A stretch of 64,000 bases of DNA from Aphrocallistes beatrix (GCA_963281255.1 OY725488.1:5293925-5357924), one strand, 5' to 3'. Positions 21,604 through 32,687 are shown, numbered from the stretch's first letter. The notes: generated from the letters alone by a model not told the origin. Made by a program: numbers and translations.

Positions 21604-22906
21604 GGGCACTCGAGAAGTTTTGACGTTTGCTATGAAACCATTAATCTAGAAGAAAGATTTATGGCTAATTCGTTTCATTTTGCGGTTATTAGTATACACT
21701 GAAAATTTCATTCATTTATCTTTTATACTTCCAGAAATATTTTACTTGTTAGTCTGCATGGCTTCTAACTTGCTTACATCATCCTCATATTTTACAAGAC
21801 GTGATTTTCGTGCAATGATTTTGATTTTATTCAAAATGAAAAAGACGAGGCAGGAGATCCATGAAACTTCACAGGAACATTTCCCAGATGTTGCTCCTTC
21901 TTTGAGTACAATTGAGCGATGGTACAGAGAATTTACTCATGGGAACTTCGTTCTAGAGGATGCTCCTCGTGCAGGGAGACCGAGTGTTTTCCACAATGAA
22001 CAAAATGTGGATCAAGTACTGGAACTAGTAATCCAGGATTCTCATGTTACATATGCTCAGATAGAGCATGAAACTGGCCTCTCATCGGGGACTATTAATG
22101 TCATTATACAGAAGAACTTTGTCTACGAAAGTTGTGTGCCCGCTGGATCCCCCATCCTTTGACTTTAGAGCAAAAATCGGCCCGAGTTGACTTTTGCAAA
22201 ATTATGCTCAAAAGATTTGATAATGGAACTTCAAGGGCTGTTTCGGATATTCTTACAGGGGATGAAACATGGATATACCATTATGATCCGGAAACAAAAC
22301 AACAATCGAAGGAGTGGGTGGAAGAAGATTCACCACCTCCAACAAAAGTACGAAGGGCGAAATCTGTAGGGAAGCAAATGTGGGCAATTTTTTTTAGATC
22401 CAGTGGGTTTGTAGCAGCTGTGGCGCTTGAGGATAGAAAAACAGTTACTGCCGATTGGTACACCACAGTATGCCTCCCCAAAGTCATCACAGCAATAAAT
22501 TCACAGCGTGAAAAGACGGGTGTCAGGAGAATTTTGCTCCATCATGATAACGCATCATCTCACACCGCACTCAGAAATCGCGAGTTTTTGGAAGATTCTG
22601 GACTTAGAACACTGCCCCATCCTCCCTACAGTCCAGACCTAGCCCCTTGCGACTTCTGGCTGTTCCCTACGATAAAGAATGAGTTCCGTGGAAAGAGATT
22701 TTCATCGAATGAGGAGCTGGCGGGGGCACTTTTCGAGGTGATCGAAACCATACCCAAAGATGAGTGGAAAATGTGTTTTCAGAAGTGGTTTAGTAGAATG
22801 AAAAAATGTATAGCGTCTCATGGAGAGTATTTTGAAAAAATGTAATATAAATCTTCATGCTAACTATTTGATATGTAGGTGAACGTCAAAACTTTTCGAG
22901 TGCCCC
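21604..22906 (+). mobile_element. mariner element, nearly complete
   Basis: The terminal inverted repeats are GGGCACTCGAGAAGTTTTGA at the left and the complement ending CGAGTGCCCC at the right, about 27 bp. TA is kept on the left; the right TA seems mutated to TC. The 1.3-kb length is standard for mariner. The only cargo is the transposase, which has a single frame break. Confidence 0.88.
21758..22845 (+). pseudogene. mariner transposase with one frame break
   Basis: This is a DD34D transposase that cuts and reinserts the element at TA. The first frame has the paired helix-turn-helix region (KMKKTRQEIHET.., SLSTIERWYREF, GRPS linker). The catalytic part has GDETWIYHYDPE (first Asp), LLHHDNASSHTA (second Asp) and SPDLAPCDFWLFP (third Asp), with exactly 34 residues between the last two. 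The frame switches near 22131, where the conserved segment ahead of CARWIPH leaves frame, and the upstream frame stops at 22162. No other stop is seen, so the copy is recently inactivated. I give 21758 (ATG of MASNLLT) as the likely start. Confidence 0.88.
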
Positions 22907-22959
22907 TCATATATATACATATATAAATAAATAAATAAATCCTTACTATTGAAACTCGA

Positions 22960-23445
22960 TTAATGTATATTTATTTATGAAACTCCCGGGCACAGAAAGC
23001 CAATTTTTGGCATGTGGGAGCCTTTTAGCTATGGCTCCAATAAGTTCTGAGCTCAGAGCAAAATGTCGACTCATCGTGGAATTATGACGTCATTGTCACA
23101 TTTTTAAAAGTTAAGCAATACAGTTATTCGAGCATAACTCCGCTATTATAGGAGATAGAAGGCTGAAATTTTAATAGAATCTGTATACTAACATACCTCA
23201 CAAATGATGCGACTATCATCAAAAAATGATGACTCATCACTCTGTGATGACGTCATCTTTACTCATCAAAATTGACAAATTCGGTGCTTTTTCGTGCGAT
23301 TTCGATTTTAATAGTAGTAGAAACGTATTTAGAGATGTTATCTCCCATATAATTAATCAATGGTGACCACAGGCGACCGAAGGGAGCCTCCGGCGGACAT
23401 AAAGTGTCCGCCATCCGCGCAGCGCAAGCAAGTGAAGCGCTTGTT
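22960..23445 (+). repeat. Family-1 repeat, nearly full
   Basis: Starts with ACTCGATTAATGTATATTTA then GAAACTCCCGGGCACAGAAA, continues through the body to AGTGAAGCGCTTGT. The hairpin end has a small deletion. Confidence 0.87.
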
Positions 23446-23880
23446 TAATACTAAAATGGGTCTATTCATGAAGATTAAAACTCCGAAACGGTAAGTGATA
23501 TAGCTAATCGGGTTTCAAATTCGAAATCTTCGCATTCGAATTAGTTATTGTAGGATATTTCTAACAATTACTAATTCCCAATTATTTCAAATTATCAATC
23601 TGCCACCTTGTGCTACATATGTTCATTTTTATCACTATACATGATGGTGATGTACTACCCCTTGTGCCACAAGTTGATAATTTTACTCATTGGGTTGAGC
23701 CATTTGTTAGAAATCTTCAACTATTACTAATTCGAATGTGAAGATTTCGAATCTTAAATCAGACTCTTAATAACTATTAGAGTTTGAATACTTGTCCCTT
23801 CATGAAAAGATCAATTTAGTACTATTTGTATGGGGAAGAATATAGTGTACAAATACTTTTGTCCGGTTAGTGTATATATA
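23446..23880. repeat. Tc1-type MITE, truncated, right part
   Basis: Shares ACTAAAATGGGTCTATTCAT with 20985, and ends ATACTTTTGTCCGGTTAGTG in TA. It is probably the other side of the same family as 20925-21310. Confidence 0.7.
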
Positions 23881-23902
23881 TATACACGTGTATATATATA
23901 TA

Positions 23903-24386
23903 CACTGCCTGAACAAAAGTATTCGTACACCCCATAATTCCCCATACAAATAGTTATAATACTGATTTATTTAGCGAGTCAAGGTATTTAATTGGTAAGA
24001 GATACGCTTAATTTGACTTCAAATTCGAATTCTCCATATTCGAATTACTCACTTTTTAATCTTTCAACTTGTTTACACTCCCACAAGGTTAAAACTTTTC
24101 AAACTGTGCCACCTCATACTACCAATGCCATCATATACAATGGTGATCACTCGCGACATGTGGCATAGGAAAGCAAATGCTTAAAATACTTAATCTTAAG
24201 AAGAGTAATTAAGTTGAAAACTTATAAAGTGGGTCATTTGAATGTGGAGAATTCGAATTTGAAGTCCAATTAAGTACGTATATCTCTTACCAATTAAATA
24301 CCTTGACTCGCTAAATAAATCAGTATTATAACTACGTATTTGTCTGGGAAATTATGGGGTGTACGAATACTTTTGTCCAGGCAGTG
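23903..24386. repeat. Tc1-type MITE, second copy of the 339-807 element
   Basis: Ends CACTGCCTGAACAAAAGTAT and the complement ending GTCCAGGCAGTG in TA flanks. Arms of about 110 bp. Interior non-coding. Confidence 0.87.
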
Positions 24387-24407
24387 TATATATATATACA
24401 CACACCA

Positions 24408-24624
24408 AGGGATTATCTAGGAGCGCGAGACGCTCCTTTAGGCGTATGATTTTAAGTCTCAAAGAATTTAGGAGCGTGAAAGTCCAGAATAATACATAAT
24501 TTACCCTATATTATAATGTTATTTGTCGATTTAGGCGTATGAAAACTTGAGTTTTGAGATTAGGAGCGCAGAGTTTTGAGATTAGGAGCGTATCTCTGGA
24601 GAACTGTATAATACCTTGATACAC

Positions 24625-24657
<33 letters not shown>

Positions 24658-25733
24658 CAAGCGCGATTCGCTTGCTTGCGCTGCGCGGCTGGCGGACACT
24701 TTGTGTCCGCCGGAGGCTCCCTTCGGTCGCCTGGAGGTGACATTGGTTAAATATAAGGGAGATATCATCTCTAAATATGTCCATGTTTTAAAATCGATAT
24801 CACTCGAAGAAACACCAAATTTGTCAATTTTTAAAATTTAGATGAGTAATGATGACGTCATAGCAAAGTGATGAGTCATTATTTTTTGATAATAGTTGCA
24901 TCATATGTGAGACGTGTTAGTATACAGATTCTATTAAAATTTCAGCCTTCTATCTTCTATAATGGCTGAGTTATGCCCAAATAACTGTGTTGCTTAACTT
25001 TTAAAAATGTGACAATGACGTCATAATTCCATGATGAGTCGACATTTTGCTCTGAGCTCAGAACTTACTGGAGCCATAGCCAAAAGACTCCCACATGCCA
25101 AAAATTAGCTTTCTGTGCCCGGCAGTTTCTTCAATCAATTCGTTACAGATATAGATATATATACACAAACATGAATCGAGTTTTAATAGTAAGGATATAA
25201 GATGTTTACTCTACTAATTGTTAAACACTACACTTTACATTCTATTTGTTTGAAAAATGTTTGTGGTGCGGAAGAATATTCTAATATTAGCGTGATTCAA
25301 TACAGGAATTATGTTTCAATATATTGAAGTTTTAATTTTTTGACTCTCATAAGGGGCGGGGCCACTGGGCTTTTAAGTTAAGAATTCGGTGATTCTTAGA
25401 TATTTCAGTACATTCGTATGTACTTGCGCAAAGTAGCAATTACGTGAATTCCCTGAAATATTCAGCGATTTCGCGTAATGACTAATTTCACAATCTTACA
25501 CTACATATACATATACATATATATGTATTATGTCCTTACCAGGGTATTACACAGCCATCCAGAGATACGCTCCTAGTCTCAAACCCATAATTTTTTATAC
25601 TTCTAAATCTATAAATAACACTATAATATAGGGTAGATCGGGTAATAATCTAAACTTTTACACTCCTAAACACTTTTCCGGCTTAAAACCATACGCCTAA
25701 AGGGGCGTCTAGCGCTCCTAGATAATCCATTGG
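24408..25733. repeat. Element with ~200-bp inverted arms (AGGAGCG family) enclosing a family-1 copy
   Basis: The left arm (24408-24613) reads GGGATTATCTAGGAGCGCGA, ATTTAGGCGTATGAAAA, AGGAGCGTATCTC. The right arm (25535-25733) is its complement, ending GCGCTCCTAGATAATCCATT. The space between holds a full reverse family-1 copy (24655-25145) and roughly 390 bp of unassigned AT-rich DNA. A solo arm is at 42765-42950. The right arm ends only 52 bp before the CPSF4 ATG. Confidence 0.8.
24655..25145 (-). repeat. Family-1 repeat, full length
   Basis: Hairpin ACAAGCGCGATTCGCTTGCT through CAATTCGTTACAG, preceded by a long TA run and followed by ATGAATCGAGTTTTAATAGT. Confidence 0.9.
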
Positions 25734-25785
25734 TCCTTATTACACATAATAATATCATCACAAACCTTTAGATTGGCCTAGAAAG

Positions 25786-26529
25786 ATGCAAGACATAGTA
25801 GCCAGTGTAGAAGGGTATGACTTAGAAATAGATTCCTTTCTACAAAACCAGGTCGGGATACGAAACCTTCCTTTCAGCGGGATGGACAAGTCCCGAGCCC
25901 CTATCTGTGAGTACTACATGAAGGACAACTGCACCCGGGGCTCATCCTGTCCGTTACGCCACGTACGCGGACAGAAGACAGTCGTGTGCAAGCACTGGCT
26001 GCGTTATCTCTGTAAGAAAGGAGATGATTGTGAGTTCCTGCACGAGTATGATATGAGTAAGATGCCGGAATGTTATTTCTACTCAAAATTCCGTGAATGC
26101 AACAACAAAGATTGCAAGTATCTCCACATTGACCCTGAGTCAAAGGTGAAGGAGTGCGCCTGGTACCTACGCGGTTTCTGCAAGCATGGACCACAGTGCA
26201 AGCACAAACATCTCCGCCGAGTGATCTGCCTCAAATACGTTTGTGGGTTCTGCCCTGAGGGACCTAAGTGCAAGTATCTGCACCCCAAGTTCGAGATTCC
26301 GCAGTTGGGACAGCAAGATATGATGGGAGTGAAGACCGTCATCTGTCACACCTGCAAACAGCCTGGGCATAAATCACTACAGTGTCCACAGGGGATGCCA
26401 GCTCCAGAGAATACAATCAGCATCCCACTCACAGGGCCAAATCACTCCACCAGAGGAAATTTTGATTTCGATGAGATTGGAAATATGCATTCAGATATTA
26501 TAGCTTACAATCCTATTCCAATTTCTTAA
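25786..26529 (+). CDS. CPSF4: Cleavage and polyadenylation specificity factor subunit 4 (CPSF30)
   Basis: CPSF30 recognises AAUAAA with WDR33 and recruits FIP1 and the poly(A) polymerase. The 247 residues carry five CCCH fingers: C41/C49/C55/H59, C68/C76/C82/H86, C96/C105/C110/H114, C124/C132/C138/H142 and C148/C156/C162/H166. A CCHC knuckle, CHTCKQPGHKSLQC (187-200), follows. Finger 2-3 residues that stack on the adenines in the human structure are kept as aromatic (EFLH, CYFYS, KYLH). The N-terminus, ending before RAPICEYYMKDNC, also fits the family. One exon; human CPSF4 has 269 residues. Acceptor-like CCTTTAG ends 14 nt before the ATG. Confidence 0.97.
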   Translation: MQDIVASVEGYDLEIDSFLQNQVGIRNLPFSGMDKSRAPICEYYMKDNCTRGSSCPLRHVRGQKTVVCKHWLRYLCKKGDDCEFLHEYDMSKMPECYFYSKFRECNNKDCKYLHIDPESKVKECAWYLRGFCKHGPQCKHKHLRRVICLKYVCGFCPEGPKCKYLHPKFEIPQLGQQDMMGVKTVICHTCKQPGHKSLQCPQGMPAPENTISIPLTGPNHSTRGNFDFDEIGNMHSDIIAYNPIPIS

Positions 26530-26730
26530 TAATTTCATTTAAATTTAATGAAGAGATAGAGTAAATTGTGTTATTGTATCGTTTAGATAAAATGGGAGCG
26601 TGCTTGACGGGATGGGTTTGGGGAGGATGACGCAATTTTTCATTTTGTGTCATCAACCATGGTTCCCAATTTTAGATTGTGTTAGCATGATGGTACATGC
26701 CATCATCATGCTTTTAGCATAATATTGTAA

Positions 26731-27121
26731 AGGAATACAGACAATTCGTGACAGGACAATTCGTGACAAGACAATTCGTGACAAGACAATTCGTGACAAG
26801 ACATTTCGTGACAAGACAATTCGTGACAAGACATTTCGTGACAAAATTTCTAGACATCAGGGGCCTTATTCTCAGATCGACTTAACTTAAACTTAACTTA
26901 ACTAAGTAATTACTTAATTTTCATTAAGTTTTCTTAGCTATACTTATACTTAAATCCATACTTAGTTTTTTGCTCGAAACTAAGTAAATACTTAGTTTAA
27001 GTTAAGTTTAAGTTAAGTCGATCTGAGAATAAGGCCCCTGATGTCTAGAAATTTTGTCACGAATTGTCTTGTCACGAATTGTCCGTCACGAATTGTCCTG
27101 TCACGAATTGTCTGTATTCCT
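26731..27121. repeat. Foldback element C with arrays of TTCGTGACA
   Basis: A large imperfect palindrome with outer ends AGGAATACAGACAATTCGTG and complement. The left arm has seven tandem 15-mers of the type GACAATTCGTGACAA, the right arm four in complement. Inside these lies a second symmetric block (CTAGACATCAGGGGCCTTAT, then CTTAACTTAAACTTAACTTA and complements) around a short AT-rich centre. No coding capacity. Confidence 0.9.
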
Positions 27122-27184
27122 ATTGGGAAAAGTCATTTACACTGAGCACCTGATCAATAAGTCTTCTTTCTTCTCTTTTTATTC

Positions 27185-27240
27185 AAAACAAGCGCGGCTA
27201 GCAAACACTTTGTGTTCACAGAGTCACCCTGGGGGCGCCT
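27185..27240 (-). repeat. Family-1-type hairpin tail fragment
   Basis: ACAAGCGCGGCTAGCAAACA then CTTTGTGTTCACAG and GGGGGCGCC: a short decayed tail only, without body. Confidence 0.6.
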
Positions 27241-27569
27241 AATATTCAGGGCTGTATTGCCTCCTAGTTTATCAAAAATGTCGTGCATATCTAACAAATG
27301 GTAAGAATTATTGTGATCGCGATTTTTCCACGATCGACTAACGCACTCGTGATCTTTGGAATCAAGCACTACAAAATTGGTAATTATTGTAATAAATAAA
27401 CTAAATTCAAGGAGAACAAGTTTATACAATTAGTAAAAAATATAAATTGGAACTTACATGTATAATCACAGTAAAACACAAATTCTTCATCATCTCTGAT
27501 CAGGAGAGTTTTCACATACGGGAATTTCTTAAACATAGATTAAAAAGTTAATATGACCATGCACAATTT
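27241..27569. other. NHA antiporter 3' flank
   Basis: AT-rich, no repeat or gene recognised. Confidence 0.4.
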
Positions 27570-29729
27570 TTATAAATATGATTCTGAGGGAATAGTTGAT
27601 CGCGCTAGCTTCTTGTTTGGACTGTTTCCCACGTCAACTAGATCAGGAGCGGAGATTTGAGCATTGAGAGGTAGGTTAAGGTACTGATGAATTAGTCTTG
27701 AATGAGCGAGTGAAATGCGAGTACGAGGCAGATTTATTTCTTGAGCTAGAGGCTCATGTATAAAATTCTGATCCATTGAGTATAGTGGATTATCCAATTC
27801 TTGAACAGCTAGATCGTATTTTGATAGTTGAGTTGGATGAAAATTTGACAACCTTTTATGTTGGTAATTAACAGGAGAAGCATCAGTCCATTTTGTCGAC
27901 CTATTCCTGGTTATATTTTCTAGACTCTTTTGTAATGATTCGCATCTCGACATTTCGTCAAAATATGACAGTTTTCTATCATTTGAAACAATTGGCTCTT
28001 CTCTTTGAGGTCTTCTCGATTCTTTTGCAAGCAAGCGAGTACTGAAAATACGGGCTATGAGGTAGCCGAGAGGAGCCATCACTACGATTGAGAATAAAGC
28101 GAAATATAATACAACATTTCCTTGTTTGACTTGGTCAGGCGTAACTGCAGAATCTAGAGCTATAGCTCCCAAAATCCCTTGTAATGTACCTTTACTGATC
28201 CAAGAGATCGGAAAAAATATTTTTTCCTTCCATCTCATTTTTGGAGTACATATAAAAACTAAAAACGTCACTGGAGTGCGGAATATGAGACCTACGAGTA
28301 GGAGGCAGAAAATCGTGATGAACAATATGCCAGTCAGAGAGGAAGTTTGCACGTTAAGCTCATAGCCGATAAGTCCGAAAATCATGGGCTCCAGAAACTG
28401 CCAAAATAAATGTAGATGTTTATCAATCGTCTCCTTATCTTCATCACTCCATAAAAATGAGCATGCTATGCCTGCTACAATAACTCCCATTGCTCCTGCG
28501 CCAAGTATGTCGCTATCATATATGGTTACTCTTGATGACCCGAATACAGAAAGTAGGGAAATGCCAAAAAAATAGAATGATTTGTGCCTTGATAAAGACT
28601 CCTTCTTTCTTCTCCATCCTACCTTCCACCCTAATAATCCGAAACAAATCCCATATATGACACCTATACTGAGTTCTATAGGCCCGCGGAATATAGTGAA
28701 CTCCAGAGTGGAAGATGAAAAGGCTACAGCCCTGGAAATGAAGAAGATGGAAACTATGAAAATGTTATCAATTCCCGTAGCAGTGATGAGTATATGAGGG
28801 ATTGATTTGTCTGTACCGCGTTGTTTCAGTCTTTGCATAAGAGGTACGATAATGGTTGGAGCGATAGCAGCAACGAGTGAGCCACTCATAAACGCCCATT
28901 GCCAGCGAACTGGTGCAGTGGCTATTGCTAGTATTGAGACCAATGCAACCTCGACTGAAGCTGGAATTAATCCCAATCCCAAAATTTCTAAAGTCTTCGA
29001 TTTAATGAAACATTTTGATAAGTTCAGCCCCACACGCCCCAATATGTTAGCAATGGCAACTATCCTACATGTATATGAGATGGAGCGTGGTATGGGCACA
29101 GGAAAATTACCATGTGGGATGTTGGTGAATATAATGCCTGCTAAAACCATACCAAACATGGGAGAGAGGAATAAACGCTTGGAAACATACCCGAGAGCAG
29201 CTGAGAAGGTAATGAGTAACGCTAACGTTGTGATGGAAAGGTGATTGTCACTGATGTCTTGAAATAGATTCCTCTCTATTGTGAGGATATTCCCAGTTGA
29301 GTCCTTACAGGCGCTCAAGTTAAACGTGTACCCCCTAGACGAATCAAGCTCCGAGTTAAAGGTTAGGAGGAACGAGTATTCATCTTTTTTATTTAATTGA
29401 GAAAGTGTAGTGGAATAATAATTCGAGTAATTGTTGCTGTTGCAATGACTTGGTAAGACAATATTAAGTGTTTTGTTATGACAAACATTACTAGTTCCGT
29501 TTGTTGTAAGATTTGTCTGTTTGTCCGACATATATGTAATGCGAATAGGAAGTGAGATTGAATATACTAGTGCTATCCATACTGCAATTATGAGACATCT
29601 TGTGAGCCAGAAACTTGTTTCCGTGATTATAAAGTTTAGGTACTTTTTTTCTTGAAGGTTGAGAAGATATTCTCGAAAACGATTCCAAGTTGTTTTACAA
29701 TCATTTTTGTATCCTCTCCATTTCTCCAT
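27570..29729 (-). CDS. Sodium/proton antiporter of the SLC9B (NHA) family
   Basis: This is a CPA2-type cation/proton exchanger of plasma or organelle membranes. The 719-residue single exon has an N-terminal helix (41-60), then an Asn/Cys-rich non-membrane loop (65-165). The multi-pass core runs from 166 to 560, followed by a polar tail of about 150 residues. Family landmarks align with human SLC9B2: SPMFGMVLAGIIFTNIP, ILGRVGLNL, PASVEVAL, RWQWAFMSGSLVAAIAPT, LEPMIFGLIGYEL, FRTPVTFL and SKGTLQGILGAIALD. The ion-binding motif GSFDD of SLC9B2 reads TGIDNIF here. Asp321 is kept but the second Asp is Asn322 (codons 28764-28769). The family's conserved Pro before the helix-10 Lys is Ser, while that Lys (513) and the Arg in FRTP (484) remain. 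Acceptor-like TTTTATTCTAG lies 21 nt before the ATG. The gene is AT-rich compared with WDR33 and MIOS. Orthology to SLC9B1 versus SLC9B2 is not resolved, so no symbol is given. Confidence 0.93.
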   Translation of the reverse strand: MEKWRGYKNDCKTTWNRFREYLLNLQEKKYLNFIITETSFWLTRCLIIAVWIALVYSISLPIRITYMSDKQTNLTTNGTSNVCHNKTLNIVLPSHCNSNNYSNYYSTTLSQLNKKDEYSFLLTFNSELDSSRGYTFNLSACKDSTGNILTIERNLFQDISDNHLSITTLALLITFSAALGYVSKRLFLSPMFGMVLAGIIFTNIPHGNFPVPIPRSISYTCRIVAIANILGRVGLNLSKCFIKSKTLEILGLGLIPASVEVALVSILAIATAPVRWQWAFMSGSLVAAIAPTIIVPLMQRLKQRGTDKSIPHILITATGIDNIFIVSIFFISRAVAFSSSTLEFTIFRGPIELSIGVIYGICFGLLGWKVGWRRKKESLSRHKSFYFFGISLLSVFGSSRVTIYDSDILGAGAMGVIVAGIACSFLWSDEDKETIDKHLHLFWQFLEPMIFGLIGYELNVQTSSLTGILFITIFCLLLVGLIFRTPVTFLVFICTPKMRWKEKIFFPISWISKGTLQGILGAIALDSAVTPDQVKQGNVVLYFALFSIVVMAPLGYLIARIFSTRLLAKESRRPQREEPIVSNDRKLSYFDEMSRCESLQKSLENITRNRSTKWTDASPVNYQHKRLSNFHPTQLSKYDLAVQELDNPLYSMDQNFIHEPLAQEINLPRTRISLAHSRLIHQYLNLPLNAQISAPDLVDVGNSPNKKLARSTIPSESYL

Positions 29730-31286
29730 TCAAGTTTTAGCAGAAAAATGCTAGAATAAAAGTGTTATATTAACTATATGAAAGATATAATAAAGAGTCA
29801 TTATTTGTGCACTTAATCGTCAATATTTCGTCTTGAAGAGTTGTACGTATTTATAGTTTAGAGTCCCTGCCATCACTATCATATAAACCCTACTTCGATA
29901 AAGTGAATTGAGTGAACTCGCATTGGCTATTTGAAGTGATCTTAAAATATACTAAGCTAGAGTTGAATTGGACTGGTTGAAGTTATATTATATATACAAT
30001 TGTTAACCATACCATTAATGATAAATGTAGTATAGCTTCATCACTTTGGTCAAAATTGGGTACACATTTTGAGCTGCCGTATTTCGGAGGTTCACGATGT
30101 ATTATTAGTAGGGCTGAAACGAAATCTCGTGAAGACTTTCTTTAAATACTTAGTGAAGTGTCCACCTGCTTAGTAGAGTTAGGAGCAGACCTAGACCTAT
30201 TTTAGAATGTGGTTCTATTACGCATTGTCATTCGATATCTACAGGTCTCAAAGGTTATATACGTAATATGGAAGTGATTACAAAAAGATATCATTGACAT
30301 TAGAGTGTATGTGCTATTTGTGTACAAATCTTAGATATGTGTGCTTGTAGTTAATTAATACTCTAGATCTTTAGGAAATTGATTAAACAATTGATAAGAA
30401 CTAGGAATTTTAAAATGTATCTATGTGTCAAAAGGTCGGTTAACAAACAATTTCAGACATTATCTAAACGAAATTTTACATCTTCCCAAATCAACAAAAA
30501 ATTTTTCAGACATTTTCTATACTTTATGTAGGACATTTTGTATATTCAATCTCCGGTGGTTATTTATGACTTAACTTCGAAGTAATGATACAGGTAACGT
30601 TTAATTTCTCATCGCGTATAGCAATGAAGCTTTAGATTTCTACACCTTTCACCAAAATTTCAAAATATATACTAATACACTTATTATTTTAAGAGTATAC
30701 GTAGTTCTGAATATCGTATTTTCAAAGCTCTGAAAATTAATTGATCTCTTAGTTCTGTTCACAATATGTTCTTAAAGTAAACAAATGCCAATGTATAGCC
30801 TCGCTTTCAATGGTTCATCTATACCAAGGTTCCTCAACCTTTTTGGCTCATGACCACAATTTATCGCACTCGATGAAAATGGACCAAAATTGGCAACACG
30901 CTTTGATGGACTAATATTAATTACATCAATGTTCAACTATATTATAGTTTAAATCGTTATTTAGACAATGTATTCAAATATTGTACATGTCTCTTACTAA
31001 TCCTCTAACATCGTTTCAGCACTCCGCACGTATATTTTTGAGTTTCAAAAAATTTCCAAAATAACAGAAAATTTCTCTGTGACCAAAATATGGTCCTTTT
31101 TGGTCAAAACACCACAAGTTGAAACATCTTCCTTTACATCAGGGATCGACCACATCTTATCTGGATCTGACACTTAATTAGAGTGCACAAATCGTGTGAA
31201 TTCTATTGTAAAGGGTATATGTCAATTGTATTTTCTTAAAAAGAAATAAATTCGGAGAATTCTTTTTGGAAATACACTTTCCAAAA
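29730..31286. other. Region upstream of the NHA antiporter
   Basis: AT-rich with no coding signal. 30825-31145 has TTCCTCAACCTTTTTGGCTC, reminiscent of a hAT-type repeat end, but I found no matching second end. The rest is unassigned. Confidence 0.4.
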
Positions 31287-31600
31287 TATGCACACTATCC
31301 GGACAAAAGTATTCGTCCACCACGAAAACCTCCATACGAATAGTTTTAAAAGCGGGTATATTTACTCTAACTAAGGAATACTCTATTTTCGTTTTCAAAT
31401 TCGTAACCTACACATTCTAATTACTCATATTTGAGAGCCTCTTCACAATTACTAACTCCCAAGTTTTAAAATATCCACCTTTGATACCTGATTCTACTTG
31501 CCCCCGTCACGGCCATTTTATATGATGGCGATTATGACACAAAGGGCACAGGTTGATAATTTTCCACATGAGAATAAATATTTGTGTTGAAAGTTTCAAA
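31287..31600. repeat. Tc1-type MITE, left half (same family as 91-1043)
   Basis: Begins CACTATCCGGACAAAAGTAT and continues CGAAAACCTCCATACGAATA, as in the outer element of the first kilobase; the right end is missing. Confidence 0.75.
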
Positions 31601-31807
31601 AATGTCTGGCAACAGACCGATAGTGCAGCTTCAGTAGTGACTCGAAGGAACGTGAAATGTTAATATCGGAATACATCGGAAAATACTCATTTTATAGCAT
31701 TCGAAGTGTGAAATTTGAAATCTACATATTAAAATACCCTATTTTAGCCGTTGAACTCACTTCCAGCTTAAAATAATATTTTTTCAAAAAGTGTGAAAAT
31801 ATGTATA

Positions 31808-32216
31808 TACAAGCGCGCTTCGCTTGCTTGCGCCGCCTGAGGCTCCCTTCGGTCGCCTGGGGTCACACTGGTTAATTATAAGGGAGATAACATCTCTAAA
31901 TACGTCTTGAGTTGATGAGTAATGATGACGTTATAAAAAAGTGATGAGCCATCATTTTTTGATGATAGTTGTATCATATGTGAAGCATGTTAGTATACAT
32001 ATTTTATTGAAATTTCAGCCTTCTATCTCCTATAATGGCTGAGTTATGCTAGAATAACTGTATTGCTTAACTTTTAAAAATGTGACAATGACGTCATAAT
32101 TCCATGATGAGTCGACATTTTCGTCTGAGCTCAGAACTTACTGGAGCCATAGCCAAAAGACTCCGACATGCCAAAAATCAGCTTTCTGTGACTGGCAGTT
32201 TCTTCAATCAATTCGT

Positions 32217-32218
<2 letters not shown>
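31808..32218 (-). repeat. Family-1 repeat with internal deletion
   Basis: Hairpin ACAAGCGCGCTTCGCTTGCT, shortened GC-rich part, then the body to CAATTCGTTACA and a TA run. Confidence 0.87.
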
Positions 32219-32248
<30 letters not shown>

Positions 32249-32251
<3 letters not shown>

Positions 32252-32687
32252 TCGAACCTGCTATAACGGCCACTCTATATAACGGTCACCTGTCTATAGC
32301 GGCCACCAATGGACAGTCCCGTCCGAAATTCCATAAGATTGAACCTGTATATACCGGTCACCTGCTCAACGCGGCCAGCGGCCACCCGTTTGTAGTCCCT
32401 TTCTGACCCTAAAACTGTGTATAACGGCCATCACCTGTCTATAACGGTCACTACCTGTCAATAACGGCCATCACCTTTTTCACCTTTTTATGTGTTTATT
32501 ACAGGACCTGTTACGAACGATAAACAAGTTTCATGTAATAACTTCAAGTATTGGATTTCTAATATCTTATATTTATTGCACCATGTTGATACCTTTTGGG
32601 ATTAAGACAAACACCTGTATATAACGGTCACCTGTGTATAACGGCCAATTTTGTCCAGTCCCTTGGGTGGCCGTTATATACAGGTTC

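Noticed and set aside
26740..27115. Arrays of TTCGTGACA considered as CRISPR or telomere-like repeats, and a frame of repeated LSRIV residues
   Set aside because: The arrays are symmetric arms of one palindromic element, without spacers and not at a chromosome end. The frame is a by-product of the 15-bp unit.
28807..29244. Plus-strand frame opposite the NHA antiporter
   Set aside because: Antisense to conserved membrane segments; no independent support.
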